Of a DNA stretch of 64,000 nucleotides, positions 35,327 to 46,365 are shown one piece after another. The stretch comes from Cristatella mucedo (lineage: Eukaryota; Bryozoa; Phylactolaemata; Cristatellidae). The notes under the pieces were generated by a model. It was not told where the DNA came from, ran no database searches, and saw only the letters and a list, made by a program, of their open reading frames with translations. The stretch spans positions 2,414,501-2,478,500 of the forward strand of contig WPIO01000001.1 of assembly GCA_009760855.2 (NCBI GenBank), written 5' to 3'. Within the stretch, counting starts at the first letter, position 1; each line of letters begins with the position of its first letter. Both the position numbers and the translations under genes were made by a program.

Positions 35327-35511
35327 GAGAGCCGTGATGGCACATTAGGTAAGGCGGTTGCTTGCACGACCTCGGGACCGAGGTCGTGGGTTCGACTCCT
35401 GCGGTGGGCGATCCTTAATCGCCACTGCAAGCGGTGGTGATAGCCGTCAAGGCTCTTCTGTCACTATGCAAAAAGAGGCTGTTTAATCATATATGATTTA
35501 TTTATTTGATT
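35327..35511 (+). mobile_element. SINE S1 with target duplication, absent from the paralog
   Basis: Flanked by ATTCTG on both sides (35,321-35,326 and 35,512-35,517). The homologous site near 53,785 has a single ATTCTG and no SINE. It contains GGTCGTGGGTTCGACTCCTG (B box) and ends in an A/T-rich tail. Confidence 0.9.
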
Positions 35512-35589
35512 ATTCTGAAGGTTCCATGAACTGGCTGCACCTTAAATTGCGTCATCACAACGGCTGACTGACTTTAGCTGCCCAAGCGT

Positions 35590-35693
35590 CACGATAGCAA
35601 ATTGACATCTTGGTCACTGACATAGAAATTAATATCATTTATCACGATAGCAAATTGACATCTTGGTCACTGACATGGAAATCACTATTATTT
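35590..35693. repeat. 52-bp direct tandem duplication
   Basis: CACGATAGCAAATTGACATC and the following bases occur twice in a row. The paralogous site at about 53,857 has one copy, so the doubling is recent and specific to copy 1. Confidence 0.9.
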
Positions 35694-35845
35694 AGTATGT
35701 ACTTGGACGCGCGCGCAGCAAACAGAGTTCACCAAGACAACTGCGAAGCACCGGATGCAGAATAATAAACAGCGAAGCAACCGCGAAGTGGCGGCGGGAT
35801 GCGGTTAGGTGACGTCGTCGTTGGCGAGCTCGTCGAGGTGTAAGA

Positions 35846-35916
35846 CTTTCACAGCAAAGTTGACGTGCCTAGAAAGAGATGGAGTTCTCTGAGGGCGCTA
35901 TATAAAACGTATTATT
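35846..35916 (+). mobile_element. LINE-A tail fragment shared by both duplicates
   Basis: Hairpin sequence CTAGAAAGAGATGGAGTTCT with an ATT tail. The same fragment lies at 54,040-54,108 in the second copy, so it is older than the duplication. Confidence 0.75.
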
Positions 35917-36493
35917 ATTCTCCAGGCAAACAAGTCGTGCACGCACCAAACGCCGCCAATGCATTGCGAGGCCGAGGGTAACACTATTACAAACGTGGTT
36001 TGCGGCTTCCGCGTCCCGGCTGCACAAACGCAGCGCTCGTAGCGGCGCAAGTCTCAACCTGGTCGCCAAATACTGGTGACGCCTGAACCTTGTAGCATAG
36101 CTAGCGACGAATAGCGAAATTCTTCTAATTCGTCAAATCCACGATCTTTCGTCTGCTCACGTCTGCCGCGTGGTGTTCGTCGAATCATGCATGATCGCAA
36201 CTATTCGCCCGCTATCAATCGACTTGTAGTTTCCGAGACACTTCTCTACCACATACTTAAATCTATGCCCTATCAGCAAGTCTAACTAAGCCATTTTTCA
36301 TGTTAACTGTGTATCTGTGAATAGATATCCCACCTATGGGTAAACAGAAATACCAGCGTTTATTTCACCTTTTCTTTTTTGAGGAACATTTTCTTACTTT
36401 AGTACTTGGGTTATCAAGCTCTCAGTTTCGATCCCTAACCAAAGTTTTTGTTATTTCAAGCTTAATGTGCCAGCGAGGAAGTATCCCTTTCTT

Positions 36494-37019
36494 TTATCGC
36501 TCACTTTTAGTACCCTTCATCCTATGGCTCCAGCCTATCTGTCAGATATACTAACCCATCAGGCCAAGCATCGTACCACCCGCTTTTCGGAATCCAACAG
36601 TCTAGAAATACCTCATGCAAACCTTAAATCCTTTGGAGACCGTGCATTTAGTTCGTATGCTCCCAAAGCCTGGAACTCCCTCCCGACCTGCGTCAGAACA
36701 TTCCCTGACCTGACCACATTTAAAAGGAACCTAAAAACACACCTATTTAGGACAGCATTTAGTGGGTCCCTGTGATTCGTCCTTGATGTGCTTATGCGTG
36801 CTGACACTGTGCATGCTGCCACTAACCACATTTGCATGCTGACCCTGTGCATGTCACCCCTAACCATATTATTCATTTCGTTTGTTTTTCAAGCATGATT
36901 TTACTTACCATTCAATTGCATTTCACTTTACAGCAAATGTAAAGCGCCTAGAGAGAGATTAAGTTCTCTGAGGACGCTTTATCAAGTGAATTATTATTAT
37001 TATTATTATTATTATTATT
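36494..37019 (+). mobile_element. LINE-A 3' end, insertion absent from the paralogous copy
   Basis: The ORF end is intact from [18 protein letters not shown] to RTAFSGSL and stop, with hairpin and a pure ATT tail. The homologous site at about 54,870 lacks it, so the insertion boundaries are exact to a few bases. It is younger than the duplication. Confidence 0.93.
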
Positions 37020-37697
37020 GCTGTCAACAAGTGGAGGCTTTCGGACGTTGTCATTCACGGGCACATAATGTGTTCGCTCCGGCTAGTCTTCGTTTCGGTA
37101 ATGAAGATCAGCACGACTATCCCTCAGACATAGAGAGCACGGATATTTTGTGCGGCCACATTTAATTCCAGCGGAAGAACAGAGACCTTTAAAATCGCCA
37201 CATACCTACCACTGGCTTTGATCATACTTTATTTCATCGAGAAGTATTTTCATGTTTCCATAAGTATATTTTATCTGAACATAATGTGCAAGCGACAAGT
37301 AAGAAAGTTCACTTCAATTTTCAAGTAAAACTACCTTAAACCTGCGGCTTGGTGAATCACCGAGGAGTCTCTATTCAGTTCAGTTGGATCAGTTGGATCA
37401 GGATTCAGTTGGATCATGGCACTTTAATAATTTCGTAAACTAGACCTTTGACGTTGCTGCCATAGACTAGTGAATCTTTCGTCGAAAATTAATTATAAAC
37501 TCTTTCTTCGCGATTTCTATGCCACAAAAATGAAGCACTAGTGCTAGCACCTAGTGCAAGGAAATCTTCTCCTCTAATCTAGAAAACGACGAGGTTAGCC
37601 GACTCAATGGGCAAGTCGATACATCTCTCTCTCCAAGTCGTCGAGGCAAAATCGCGCGACATGGCATTAGGTATTAGAGCATGCAAAGCAACCAACG

Positions 37698-38032
37698 TCA
37701 CGTCATCAAAGTCACCTTCACTTGGACTTTCGTCGTCGCCCGGCCCCTTTGCCTTTGGCCGCGGCGCCGCCGCTGGCAGCACCTGTCTGCTGATCTCGGC
37801 TGGAGGCTGAAGCAGGCCCCGAAGCAGCACCTGCGAAGCGTACCGTACTTCCGGCTCAATGCACACAAATGCGAAAACGCAGCTCGCTCGCTCAGGAGCG
37901 GCGTCGGCGCCCACGTGTCGCGTTTGCCGGTCAGCTCACCGGAATCTCGTCGCTCTCTTAATTCGGCGATCATTTCGGCGACAGTCGTCGGACGGCAGCG
38001 AAGCGGCCGTGGCTTGGTGACTGTCGGGGTAC
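37698..38032 (-). CDS. Unknown gene X, putative following exon
   Basis: The acceptor CGCGCAG (38033) joins in phase with the donor at 38225. The frame continues as TPTVTKPRPLRCRP and stays open to a stop at 37700-37698. A second frame of the same DNA (QPPAEISRQVLPAA, then DDESPSEGDFDD) is the one better kept in the duplicate at 59.4-59.7 kb, where it reads DDESVSEGDVDDYVDALD. A further small intron (GTGAGC donor, CTTCAG acceptor, positions shared by both copies) is therefore possible. Exon structure here is unresolved. Confidence 0.35.
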
Positions 38033-38225
38033 CTGCGCGATGCAAGCACCGCCGTTATTCTAGGTCGCAGGATTTCGAGCGAGCAACGAGGAACGACGGA
38101 GTCGAGCAGCAAGTCGACCCCCCCCCCTGGTGATCCACAGCAATGGCGGCAGCACTAAAGCAGCAGCAGCAGCTCCTGCTTCAGCAGCAGGTGTCTCCTG
38201 CCACAGCGGCAGCTCGACCACTTAC

Positions 38226-39143
38226 CTGGCAATCGAATCGTCCTAGGCTGCTGAACGGTCGGAGCTTTCTCGATGTATTGGACGACGGCGCCGCTGGGCG
38301 GGGCAAAAGCGTTAGCAAGGTTGGCAGCTGGAACCACCAGCATCTGGGAATTCTGCGTCGGTGCGGTCGCCCGGCCGCCTGTCTCCTCAGCTGTCGCGGC
38401 GGCTGAGGCCGTCGGCGGCAGTCCTGTCGCCATCCCCCCAGACATGGGTAGCAAAGCGTACATGCCATCTTCAGGCGTAGCTGAGGCCGCAGCGGAGTAC
38501 GCCGCTACGCGCCATGCAACGTCGGCCTCGTCGGTATCTAGGCAGCCAATCTCCCATCGCCCTGTGAGCGGACATTGGCGATAGACGGATGTCGGCTCCG
38601 GTGGCACGTCGCTTACGTGAATGGGCCCCGGCAGCCCATGCCGGTAGAATGGCCCGACGAACACTTTGCTGGACAGGGCGTTAGCATCGCGGCCCGCCGA
38701 AGGCGGCGACGACTGCGGCAGTACCCAGTTGATCACAATGTACGTCTTTCCCCTGAGCGCCTGACTGCCCTGGCCGCTTTGACTTCCGCTAGCTACAGCT
38801 GCACCGACACTGCCACTGCCACTGATGCTGCTGCTGCCGCCGCTGCCGCTGCCGCCGCCGCCGAAGCTACTGCTGCTCGCAGATCCCGAGCCTCCAAAGT
38901 CACCCCGGGCGTAGCCGCGAGTGGCCTGTCGCTCTGCCATCACTTCAACAATTACCGTCGCACCGAACACTGTGGCTTGCTCAGGTAGTGCTGAGCTCAT
39001 ACTGCTTCTTCCGGTGCTGCTTTCGCCGGTGCTGCCACTGCTGCTGTCACTGCTACTGGCACCGTGGCGGTGAACTGTAGGTACAGCTGGCTTCTGCGCA
39101 CCAACAACTTCCTCCTTTTCTTTGTTTTCTGCACCGTATGCAG
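38226..39143 (-). CDS. Unknown gene X, exon of 305 codons
   Basis: Open on the minus strand between a good acceptor (CTTTATAG, 39144) and a consensus donor GTAAGT (38225). The exon begins with Ala-Tyr-Gly, then an acidic/basic stretch. A Ser/Gly-rich low-complexity tract (Gly-Ser repeats, GCT/GCC-type trinucleotides) follows. An ordered-looking segment contains KTYIVINWVLPQSS, KVFVGPFYRHGLPGPIHVSD and CPLTGRWEIGCLDTDEADVA. An Ala-rich end contains NSQMLVVPAANLANAFAPPS. I do not recognise the family. The last part is duplicated at 60.1-60.2 kb with several amino acids kept (SQTLVVPAASL), which argues for past coding function. Upstream exons are not identified. Confidence 0.5.
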
Positions 39144-40097
39144 CTATAAAGCGCAGAAAAGAAAGTGATTTAGAGTTGTGCTTTCTACATTTAGCCAGTT
39201 CAGCTGTACTGAGTTACTAAGTTTGCTAAGGTGAGGCATTTACTTAACCAACTCTTGCTAGCGGCTTTTTTCAACCAAAATTGCCGAAAAGACATTAAGT
39301 GGAATGGCCAAAGGTGGGGAATTGTGCCCCCAACCCCCATAAGATTGATCTTTCTCATAGCACATTTCTCATAGCACATTCATCAATATTTCTCAAATAT
39401 TAATGGAACGATAGGCAAACAATCGGCTCAAATAACAAGGGCCACGTAAGCAATCTTTGAATGTGACCATAGCATTTGTGCTGACCTTTTCATGACCTGT
39501 AATAGTCAAAGTCACGTTTTTCAGCTGACAGCCGAACATGGGTGTCTTAAAAAGTCAACAGATTCAATACCATGCACTGTACAATTATGCCAACCCATCA
39601 AAAAAAGTAGTACACTTGCCTCCAAAACTTGACTTTTTAAAAAGGAAAAGAAAACTAAATTGAGATATCAATTTTATGGAAGTGTTACTAAGCTCACATT
39701 CAGGAAATTCGTGTCGAGCTACTTAGTGACGCCTGAAACGAAAATGAGCAAGTTACGTTTTAGAGGCAGCTGAGCCCAACCTATATTCTAATATTGGCAT
39801 CGATTGGTTGGGGTTTGGACCACCGGTAAGCGTTGATAGGTCACACAGTACCAATGAAGGAACACACTCAGAGATGACAACTGAAGCTGTAATTGCATGT
39901 ATGAGATGACAAAGAAATTCGTATGATTCAGCTTATCGTCGTAAATTCGAAGCACATATTGGCAGACATTTTTTTCAAATTTCACGTTGATCGGATCTCT
40001 ATCCTCCTACCTGTGAAATTTTCAGGATATGTAACTGAAATAATGAAAACGGCTTAGCATAAAAAATACAGCCATGACATGACTTGACCAACAAATA
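39144..40097. other. AT-rich noncoding DNA
   Basis: Probably the intron upstream of the gene X exon. No repeat or coding signal recognised. Confidence 0.45.
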
Positions 40098-40240
40098 TAT
40101 ATAATCCATTTGCATAGCACCCTAAGAGAACTTAATCTCTATGAAGGCGCCTCGCATACACCACGGGGCTTGTGCCCACGACGTCGGCCAAACCTTGGTC
40201 GGGGCGAGAACTGTAACCACTGGGCCAAGCCAGCTCTGAG
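40098..40240 (-). mobile_element. SINE S2
   Basis: CATTTGCATAGCACCCTAAG tail, then a tRNA-like head ending in CCAACCAGCTCTG-type text. Confidence 0.85.
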
Positions 40241-40454
40241 TCCACCTATTGAGGTCCAATATACATACGAGACGGCTTGGGCGATGTGTAACAACAGATC
40301 TTAGGAATACGTCAACCGATCAAAGCACCATTACAAAGCACCAGCAGAATGTAACAACGAAAGCTCTCAGGCAAAAGCTCTCATGCAGCCACACTGCAGT
40401 CACGCCTGCCAGAAACACCCTTGACGGGAGAGACCCTCGAGGTTAACAAAAGTA

Positions 40455-42040
40455 GTAGTAATAACACATTTGAGAAAGTATCGTTAGAGAACTCAATCTC
40501 TTTCTGGGCGCTTTACATTTTGGTGTAAAGAAAATCGCGTCGAATCGTTAGTGTCAGCATACTCAACAAACAAAGGAAATAACACGGTTATGGGTGACAT
40601 GCACAGGGTCAGCATTCAAGCGTTGTTAGTGGCAGCTTGCACAGTTTCAGCACGCATAAGCATATGAAGAACGAATCCCAGGGATCCACTAAATGCTGTC
40701 ATAAATAGGTCCATTTTCAATTCTTTTTTAAATGTGGTCAAGTGAGGAGATGTTGTGACGGAAGTAAAGAGTGTGTTCCGGACTTTGGGAGCACACGAAC
40801 TAAAGTCACGGTCCCCAAAGGATTTGAGGTTTTCACGAGGTATAGGTATCAGTTAAATTCCGAAAAGCGGGCGGTAAGGATTCTTAGCCCGGTCGGGTGA
40901 TAGATCTGATAGGTGATAGGCTGGAGCAAAAGTACGTGTAGGGACCTTAACGTGAGAAACGAATCTTTGAAGTCTGTGCGTTACTTGACTGGTACTTGCC
41001 AGTGCAGGTCAGAGAGAAGTGTTGTAATAGGGCAACTACTGCGGCACTCAATTCAGACAAGTCTAGCCGCAGAGTTTTGCACTAGCTATAAGCTCCTGAT
41101 TGCACAGGCCAGTACACCAGCAAGCAGTGAGTTACAGAAGTGAAAATGAGTTGTCACAAATGCATGGGCTAACTTTGATGTGGTATCCCTGTCTAAATAA
41201 GCCCAAATTGTGTCAATGTTATGTGAATGCAAGTAGGAAGACCTGAATGTGCAGCTGATGTGGCCGTCTAACCAAAGGTCACTTTGGAACTTGACATAGA
41301 TTTCGTGAACATTCAAAGGGAGATGTGCTAGCAGATCCAATTTTGAGCGTTAGTCTTTCCAATATTTGAATCACATTTCAATTGCCTACATTTAGTAATT
41401 GGTTTTATCACCGTTTGATTTAAGAAAACTTGATGCCATCAATGTGCACAAGTCGTCAATACATGCAGCAAGGTAATTGAGAGAATTCAGCATTCTGGAG
41501 GGCTGGAAGGTATCAAAGCAAACCACAACTGAGTATCATCTGCACAGAAGTGAAAGCCTTGATTGTGCTGGTGATCACATCGGCAAGAGGGAGAGTACAA
41601 ACTTAGAAAAGAGCCGTACCAAACACGGAGCCCTGATATATCCCATATTTCAGAGGCTCCTCGGATGATCTGTGTCCATGCACGTCAATTCTATGAAGCC
41701 TCCCACCAAGATCGGACCTGAACTATTGCAATACAGTGCCAGTAATGCCCAGGCGAGATGAGAGGCGCTCAAGAAGGACTTGGTGATCGATGGTATTAAA
41801 AGCTGCCGTAAGATCGAGCGTAGCAAGCAGAGATACTCTACCCGTTTCTGCACCCAGAAGTATGTCACCGAACACCCGAATCAATGCTGATTCGGTCGAG
41901 TAACTAGCTCTAGAATCAGACTGGAACTTACTAGCAACGTATGAGATTTCCGAATATGATTTCAGGTGGTCTGCCATTACTCGTTCCAGTACCTTCGATA
42001 AGAACGGTAGAAGGGAGATTGGGCGGAAGTCGACCTGCGG
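40455..42040 (-). mobile_element. LINE-A, longest copy, with reverse-transcriptase motifs
   Basis: The minus strand carries RT domain pieces: STESALIRVFGDILLGAETG and LDLTAAFNTIDHQVLLERLS at 41.8-41.95 kb (motif A region), FCADDTQL near 41,540 (motif C, x-ADD), then AHAFVTTHFHFCNSLLAGV at 41.1 kb. After these comes the family C-terminus and hairpin tail at 40.5 kb. Frameshifts and stops make it inactive. There is no apurinic endonuclease domain (5' truncated). Confidence 0.85.
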
Positions 42041-42984
42041 TCGCCAATAGAAACCTCAAGCTGTAAATGACATAAAGGACACTTTGAAAACGCCTCAAAT
42101 TTCCTTCAATAAAATTGAATAAACATTTGCAGACTGATTCCCAGTTAAAAAAGCGTTATATATGCTACGTACCCGGCGAGCAGTCGTGGCCCGACGGGTC
42201 GGTTCCAAGGGTTTGTAATGGCTTCTACAGCAACCGGACGAGCTGTCCCAGGATTCAGTTGGTGCGGTGATAATAACTCCTTAGTTACCGCGGCCCCCGG
42301 TGTCGGTAATTTATCAATAAGCTATCCCTAATGATATTCTAGTTTTCGAACAATTGTCACTTCGGGTTCTGAAATGATGTAAGCATACTAATGTACTCAT
42401 GTTTCTGTCAAGGAAATAGGGAGTTATAGCTCTGAATAGCCATTTGGCGCAGGTAGGTTTTCAGCTCCGACCAAGTAGCTACGTTCGTTCGGATCGCTTT
42501 TGTGCTTTTTGATTGTTATAACTACCAGTCAGACTGTTGACCTCAATGGGGCATGTCGTTATTTTTGGAAAATCTTACGTTTTTGCAGTTTCAAGTGACG
42601 ATCTGACATCTGTTTAGAGCTGAGTACCTTTACTGACAATGTTCGGCCAGAAAAAAATGGCAGCAGAGAAATTATATTTAGGAATAAGTCACTTTTTTCA
42701 GCTCAATGCTCTACTTTTGGTGTCAAATTTACCTTTTCCCGGTCATATGTCAATAAATAAAATGTAGGATTTTACTAATAGCACGTTTACTTTTTAAACG
42801 AAAAATTAAGAAGAATCGACGTTTTGACTGATTTTCTGGTCATGCCCGCATAAATTAGCATACAATATCAAGAGTGGGATTTTTTGCACACTGATCCTTA
42901 AGCCGGAAAAGTAGCCATGAAAGGCCATAGACGTCCTCACGCTTTTTTTAGACGTGCGGGTGCAGATAATAAAATAACCTTTCA

Positions 42985-43215
42985 GATAGCGCCACAGACA
43001 ATGACAGCAATATTCAGGGTTCCAAAAAGAAGTATTAAACGGAAGCTGGAACAGGACCGCGCCGCCAGGCGTGGTATTTGCGCTCGGGGTTGGCATACCT
43101 GGGCCCGGAGATTGCTCTTCATCGGAGCTCGACACGTAGTCCTGATCGATGTGCATAGAGCATACTCGTCATCCGAGCTGCTGCTGCTGCTGCGCTCCAT
43201 GACCTTTGTTACTAG
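42985..43215 (-). CDS. Ser/Asp-rich open frame kept in both duplicates (function unknown)
   Basis: The minus strand reads a run of Ser followed by DDEYAL. In a neighbouring frame it reads DYVSSSDEEQSPGPGMPT. The copy at 61.65-61.85 kb retains SSSSSSDDEYAL and DYVSSSDKEQSLGPGMPT but has stops. The poly-Ser comes from AGC repeats, so conservation may be only nucleotide similarity. I cannot decide the frame or assign a family. Confidence 0.2.
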
Positions 43216-43669
43216 CTCCTTCAGCTGCTCGCAAGAAAACTGAAGAAGCAAGATGGCGATCGGCTACCGGCGTCGGCTCGTGCTTTCCGACTGACGAGTC
43301 GTCGGGTGGCCGCCTGTTTGATTGGTGGCAGTGAAGATAGTAGGCGTGCCACACTGAACTGAGCCTTCTGGAATTTCGGCAGAGCGACGATACTGACAGG
43401 CGAACCATGCGGTCTGCACGATAGAGCAATCAAGCGTATTTAGTGTCACACTTCCATCGGTATCGCTGTGCACTTGGCAGGGTCAAGGCTGGCGTATTGA
43501 GTCCTTGTGGCCGACATGTGACCTCCAGCCTCTGGCAGCGGTCCGGAACAGCGTACGTCGGGCCAGCGGCAGTGCTGTTGATAAACACTTAAATATAGCA
43601 AGCATATGAGCATCTCGTTGCAGAGACTACTGTCTAGTCTCTGGGCACTGTCCATAAAAAATACTAGCT

Positions 43670-43815
43670 GAATAGCCTACCTGTTTTGCATCAAAGAGCC
43701 TTAAAGGCTATCGCCACTGCTCTCAGCGGCATCAGAGGGTCGGCCGAGGCAGGATTCGAACTCACGACCTCGGTCCCGAGGTCGTGAAAGACAACCGCCT
43801 TACCTTGCGCCCTCT
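43670..43815 (-). mobile_element. SINE S1 (first duplicate)
   Basis: GAGCCTTAAAGGCTATCGCC and GGATTCGAACTCACGACCTC. Shared with 62.34-62.48 kb. Confidence 0.8.
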
Positions 43816-44212
43816 TGACCTATAAGTCTAGGGATGCTTTAATGAAAGCCCCAAATTGGCTGCGGCATCTTTGTCTAAGTTAATCTTTGCCCAAATCCTT
43901 AGCGACAGTTGGTGCATCCAGGTATGCCTACAGTATACCAGAATCCGACATACCACACAGCCTAAAGTCAGTGCTGCCAAACGCGCGGGCCGTCATTTCA
44001 AGTCAAGATAAGTGCACAGGGCACATCCGGTCACTGTATGGTGAAAACCAAGAATGCACTTGGACCCTGCTCCGATTCATTCAACATTTTCTAAATGATA
44101 ACTTGCTCTATGCACTGCCCAAGAATTTCACTGCATTTTCTTCTGGCGATCTCCAACCACTAAATAAGGGTGTGCAAAATGTAGACATGAGTGTTTTCTG
44201 ATGGTCTTAGGC

Positions 44213-44275
44213 GACCCCAGTGAAAGGGTCGTTCGACCCCCGAAAGGTTCAAGACCCACAGGTTGAGAACAGTTG
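44213..44275 (+). mobile_element. hAT (Charlie-type) terminal sequence
   Basis: Contains GCGACCCC, AAAGGGTCGTTCGACCCCC, and ends GACCCACAGGTTGAGAACAG. This closely resembles the 3' terminal region of animal hAT/Charlie elements, whose inverted repeats read CAGxGGTTCTCAACCTGTGGG. The other end was not located. Confidence 0.5.
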
Positions 44276-44819
44276 ACTTCGAGCATCATTTGAAACTAGG
44301 TAGATATCCATGTTTCATCAGCTCAGGAAAGCCGTTAACGATCTGCTCTCATCAACGGTACAATACTAGTGCTTGTCCACAACCAATGATGACAAGTTCA
44401 TTAGTACACCAGCATGTGAGGTACAATTGTGTTCGTAAATGCGTCTTAACGATGTACATTTTACTAGTGGTGTGGCAGGCAAAGTACTAAACGTTTGGGA
44501 TTTTGCTTTTTCGGTGAAATAAGCAGTACAAACATGACGGTTTTCATCATGTTATTTCAAGGCTGCTTCCGAGAAAATCGATCGCTGTGAGCTAATTCAT
44601 CGCAGCAAGTTTCCATATCACTTTGAGTGCTCAAGTCACTAGAATCGCACGAGTCGCTGGGTATAACATGTCGTGTTCACGGCGATGAAGCACTTGCTTT
44701 CGCTTCCAACTCTTGAAGGTGGTACTGTCTAATAGACACTGTCGTGGTGTGTCGTCGTGCAAGAAAAATCTTGCCAATATGCTATAATATAGATGCCTTG
44801 AAAGAATGCAAAACAAGAC

Positions 44820-44985
44820 TAGTTGATTTAACAGCCCTTTTTACATAGCGACAGAAGAACCCTTAAGGCTGTCCCGACCACCTGCAGTGTTAATCAATGA
44901 TCACCCACAGCCAGATTCGAACCTACGACTTAGGGACCAAGGTCGTGAACACCAATCGCCTTACCTAGTGTGCCAGCAATGTCGT
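44820..44985 (-). mobile_element. SINE S1
   Basis: AGTTGATTTAACAGCCC tail, AGATTCGAACCTACGACTTA head, ending CCTTACCTAGTGTGCC. Confidence 0.8.
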
Positions 44986-46365
44986 TTACCAAACTACAAG
45001 AGCTCACCGCCCTTGATTCCTTAACCAATACTGTGAGGTCACGCGTCCAAAAAGGGACTAATAATATAAACTGTGGCACCAGGGAAAGACCTCGTGCGAA
45101 GTAGCCACCAGCTCGTCAACCCAGTTTACAGCTGAGCTGAAGACAGTCGTACGGCTATCCAATCTCTAAAGCTTATGTCGTGTACGCCGCCTTCACCAAG
45201 TCGGCATGCAAAGTGCATGAAGCTTCGAAAAGACGAACCCTAAATGTAGCGAGTTCGTAAACAACTTTCTCACTTCAAGCGTGCTACACGACGGCACAGT
45301 TCCCTAGAACTGTCAATAAGAGCTACCCTTTTAACAGCCATACATGTGCGACCATTTCACTGCAAAACCGGCCAGATTTAATGACCAGCCCCCATAATAA
45401 CATTGGGCCCTCAACTGAACAGAGTGGGCACCCTATGGAAAAAGTTATCCCTCTAAGCCGAAATAAAGCGGCGATGAGACTCTTCCGATGCTGCCACAGA
45501 GTTAAAAGCGGAGCTTCTTGCCCCTGCCGTAAAGGTCTTCCTGTCGCTGCACTGTCTAGCTGAAAGTGACTTGCTACAAACCTATAGGATGACACGGTGA
45601 CACTTCCATGAGCAGCTAGATTGAAGATCACTCAGCTACCTTGCATTTTTGCATGGCCTACGGTAACAAGAATAGCTGATAACCACGAGTTAAACCATAT
45701 CTGGGTCTTTAATAAAAACCCAAGACCGAGCATCGACTGGTATGCTGGTTATACCATGTGCTATTTACTGGATTGATGATCAATTTTCTGAATAATTTTG
45801 AATAACGTGACGTCCTGATTGGAAGGCACGCGCCCACACAAGTTGTCTCGGTCACGTCGATCCCCAGTCCGTTAGACTATTGGACCTGCGTGACCTTGCT
45901 AAGCCGTAGTCTGAACAAAGTTATGCGACAAGGAAGAAACATGACCTAGCAAGATGAATATACTACAAAACGTATCGTAAATGGCACACGACCACAAGCA
46001 GTACAATCACCTGCATCAATGCAGTTAAAGCTGCAGCTGAATGACAACATTTTCAGTGATCTCCAGCCTGGCTGCCGATAGAAGAATCAAGCATGGTGCT
46101 GTCGTGTACAATGAGAGCGCTACTACAGAGGTGTGGACCAGCGTCTAATGGCAAGGGGTGGCCTACAAACATTGGCATCAGAGACTAATCATTAAAAGAA
46201 GCAAGTACTTGTGGGCTTGCAGAGCTACTTGACCTCCGGACAATAATACTCTTAACAGGGCGTTTTTGTAGCACCCATATGCAACTGGATCTAGCTCCTG
46301 TACACCGATCAAAAGGGGCCAGTGCTTGCACATTAGCGACCTGCTAAAAGATTACATTAAGCCAC

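Larger units (their letters stand above)
35105..38390. repeat. Segmental duplication, block 2 (first copy)
   Basis: Aligns with 53.54-60.19 kb. Differences are discrete: a SINE at 35.33-35.51 and a LINE at 36.49-37.02 occur only here, and a hAT element at 55.23-59.31 occurs only in the other copy. A LINE fragment (35.87 kb / 54.05 kb) is common to both. Confidence 0.85.
42045..46365. repeat. Segmental duplication, block 3 (first copy)
   Basis: Aligns with 60.66-64.0 kb, starting at the shared AAATTGAATAAACATTTGCA-like stretch. It passes through the Ser-rich frame and a shared SINE S1 (43.7/62.4 kb) to the AGCCAGTGCTTGC segment. The second copy runs off the window. Confidence 0.85.

Noticed and set aside
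35340-35410. tRNA gene
   Set aside because: The B box is present, but the sequence is the head of a SINE with target duplications and no tRNA fold.
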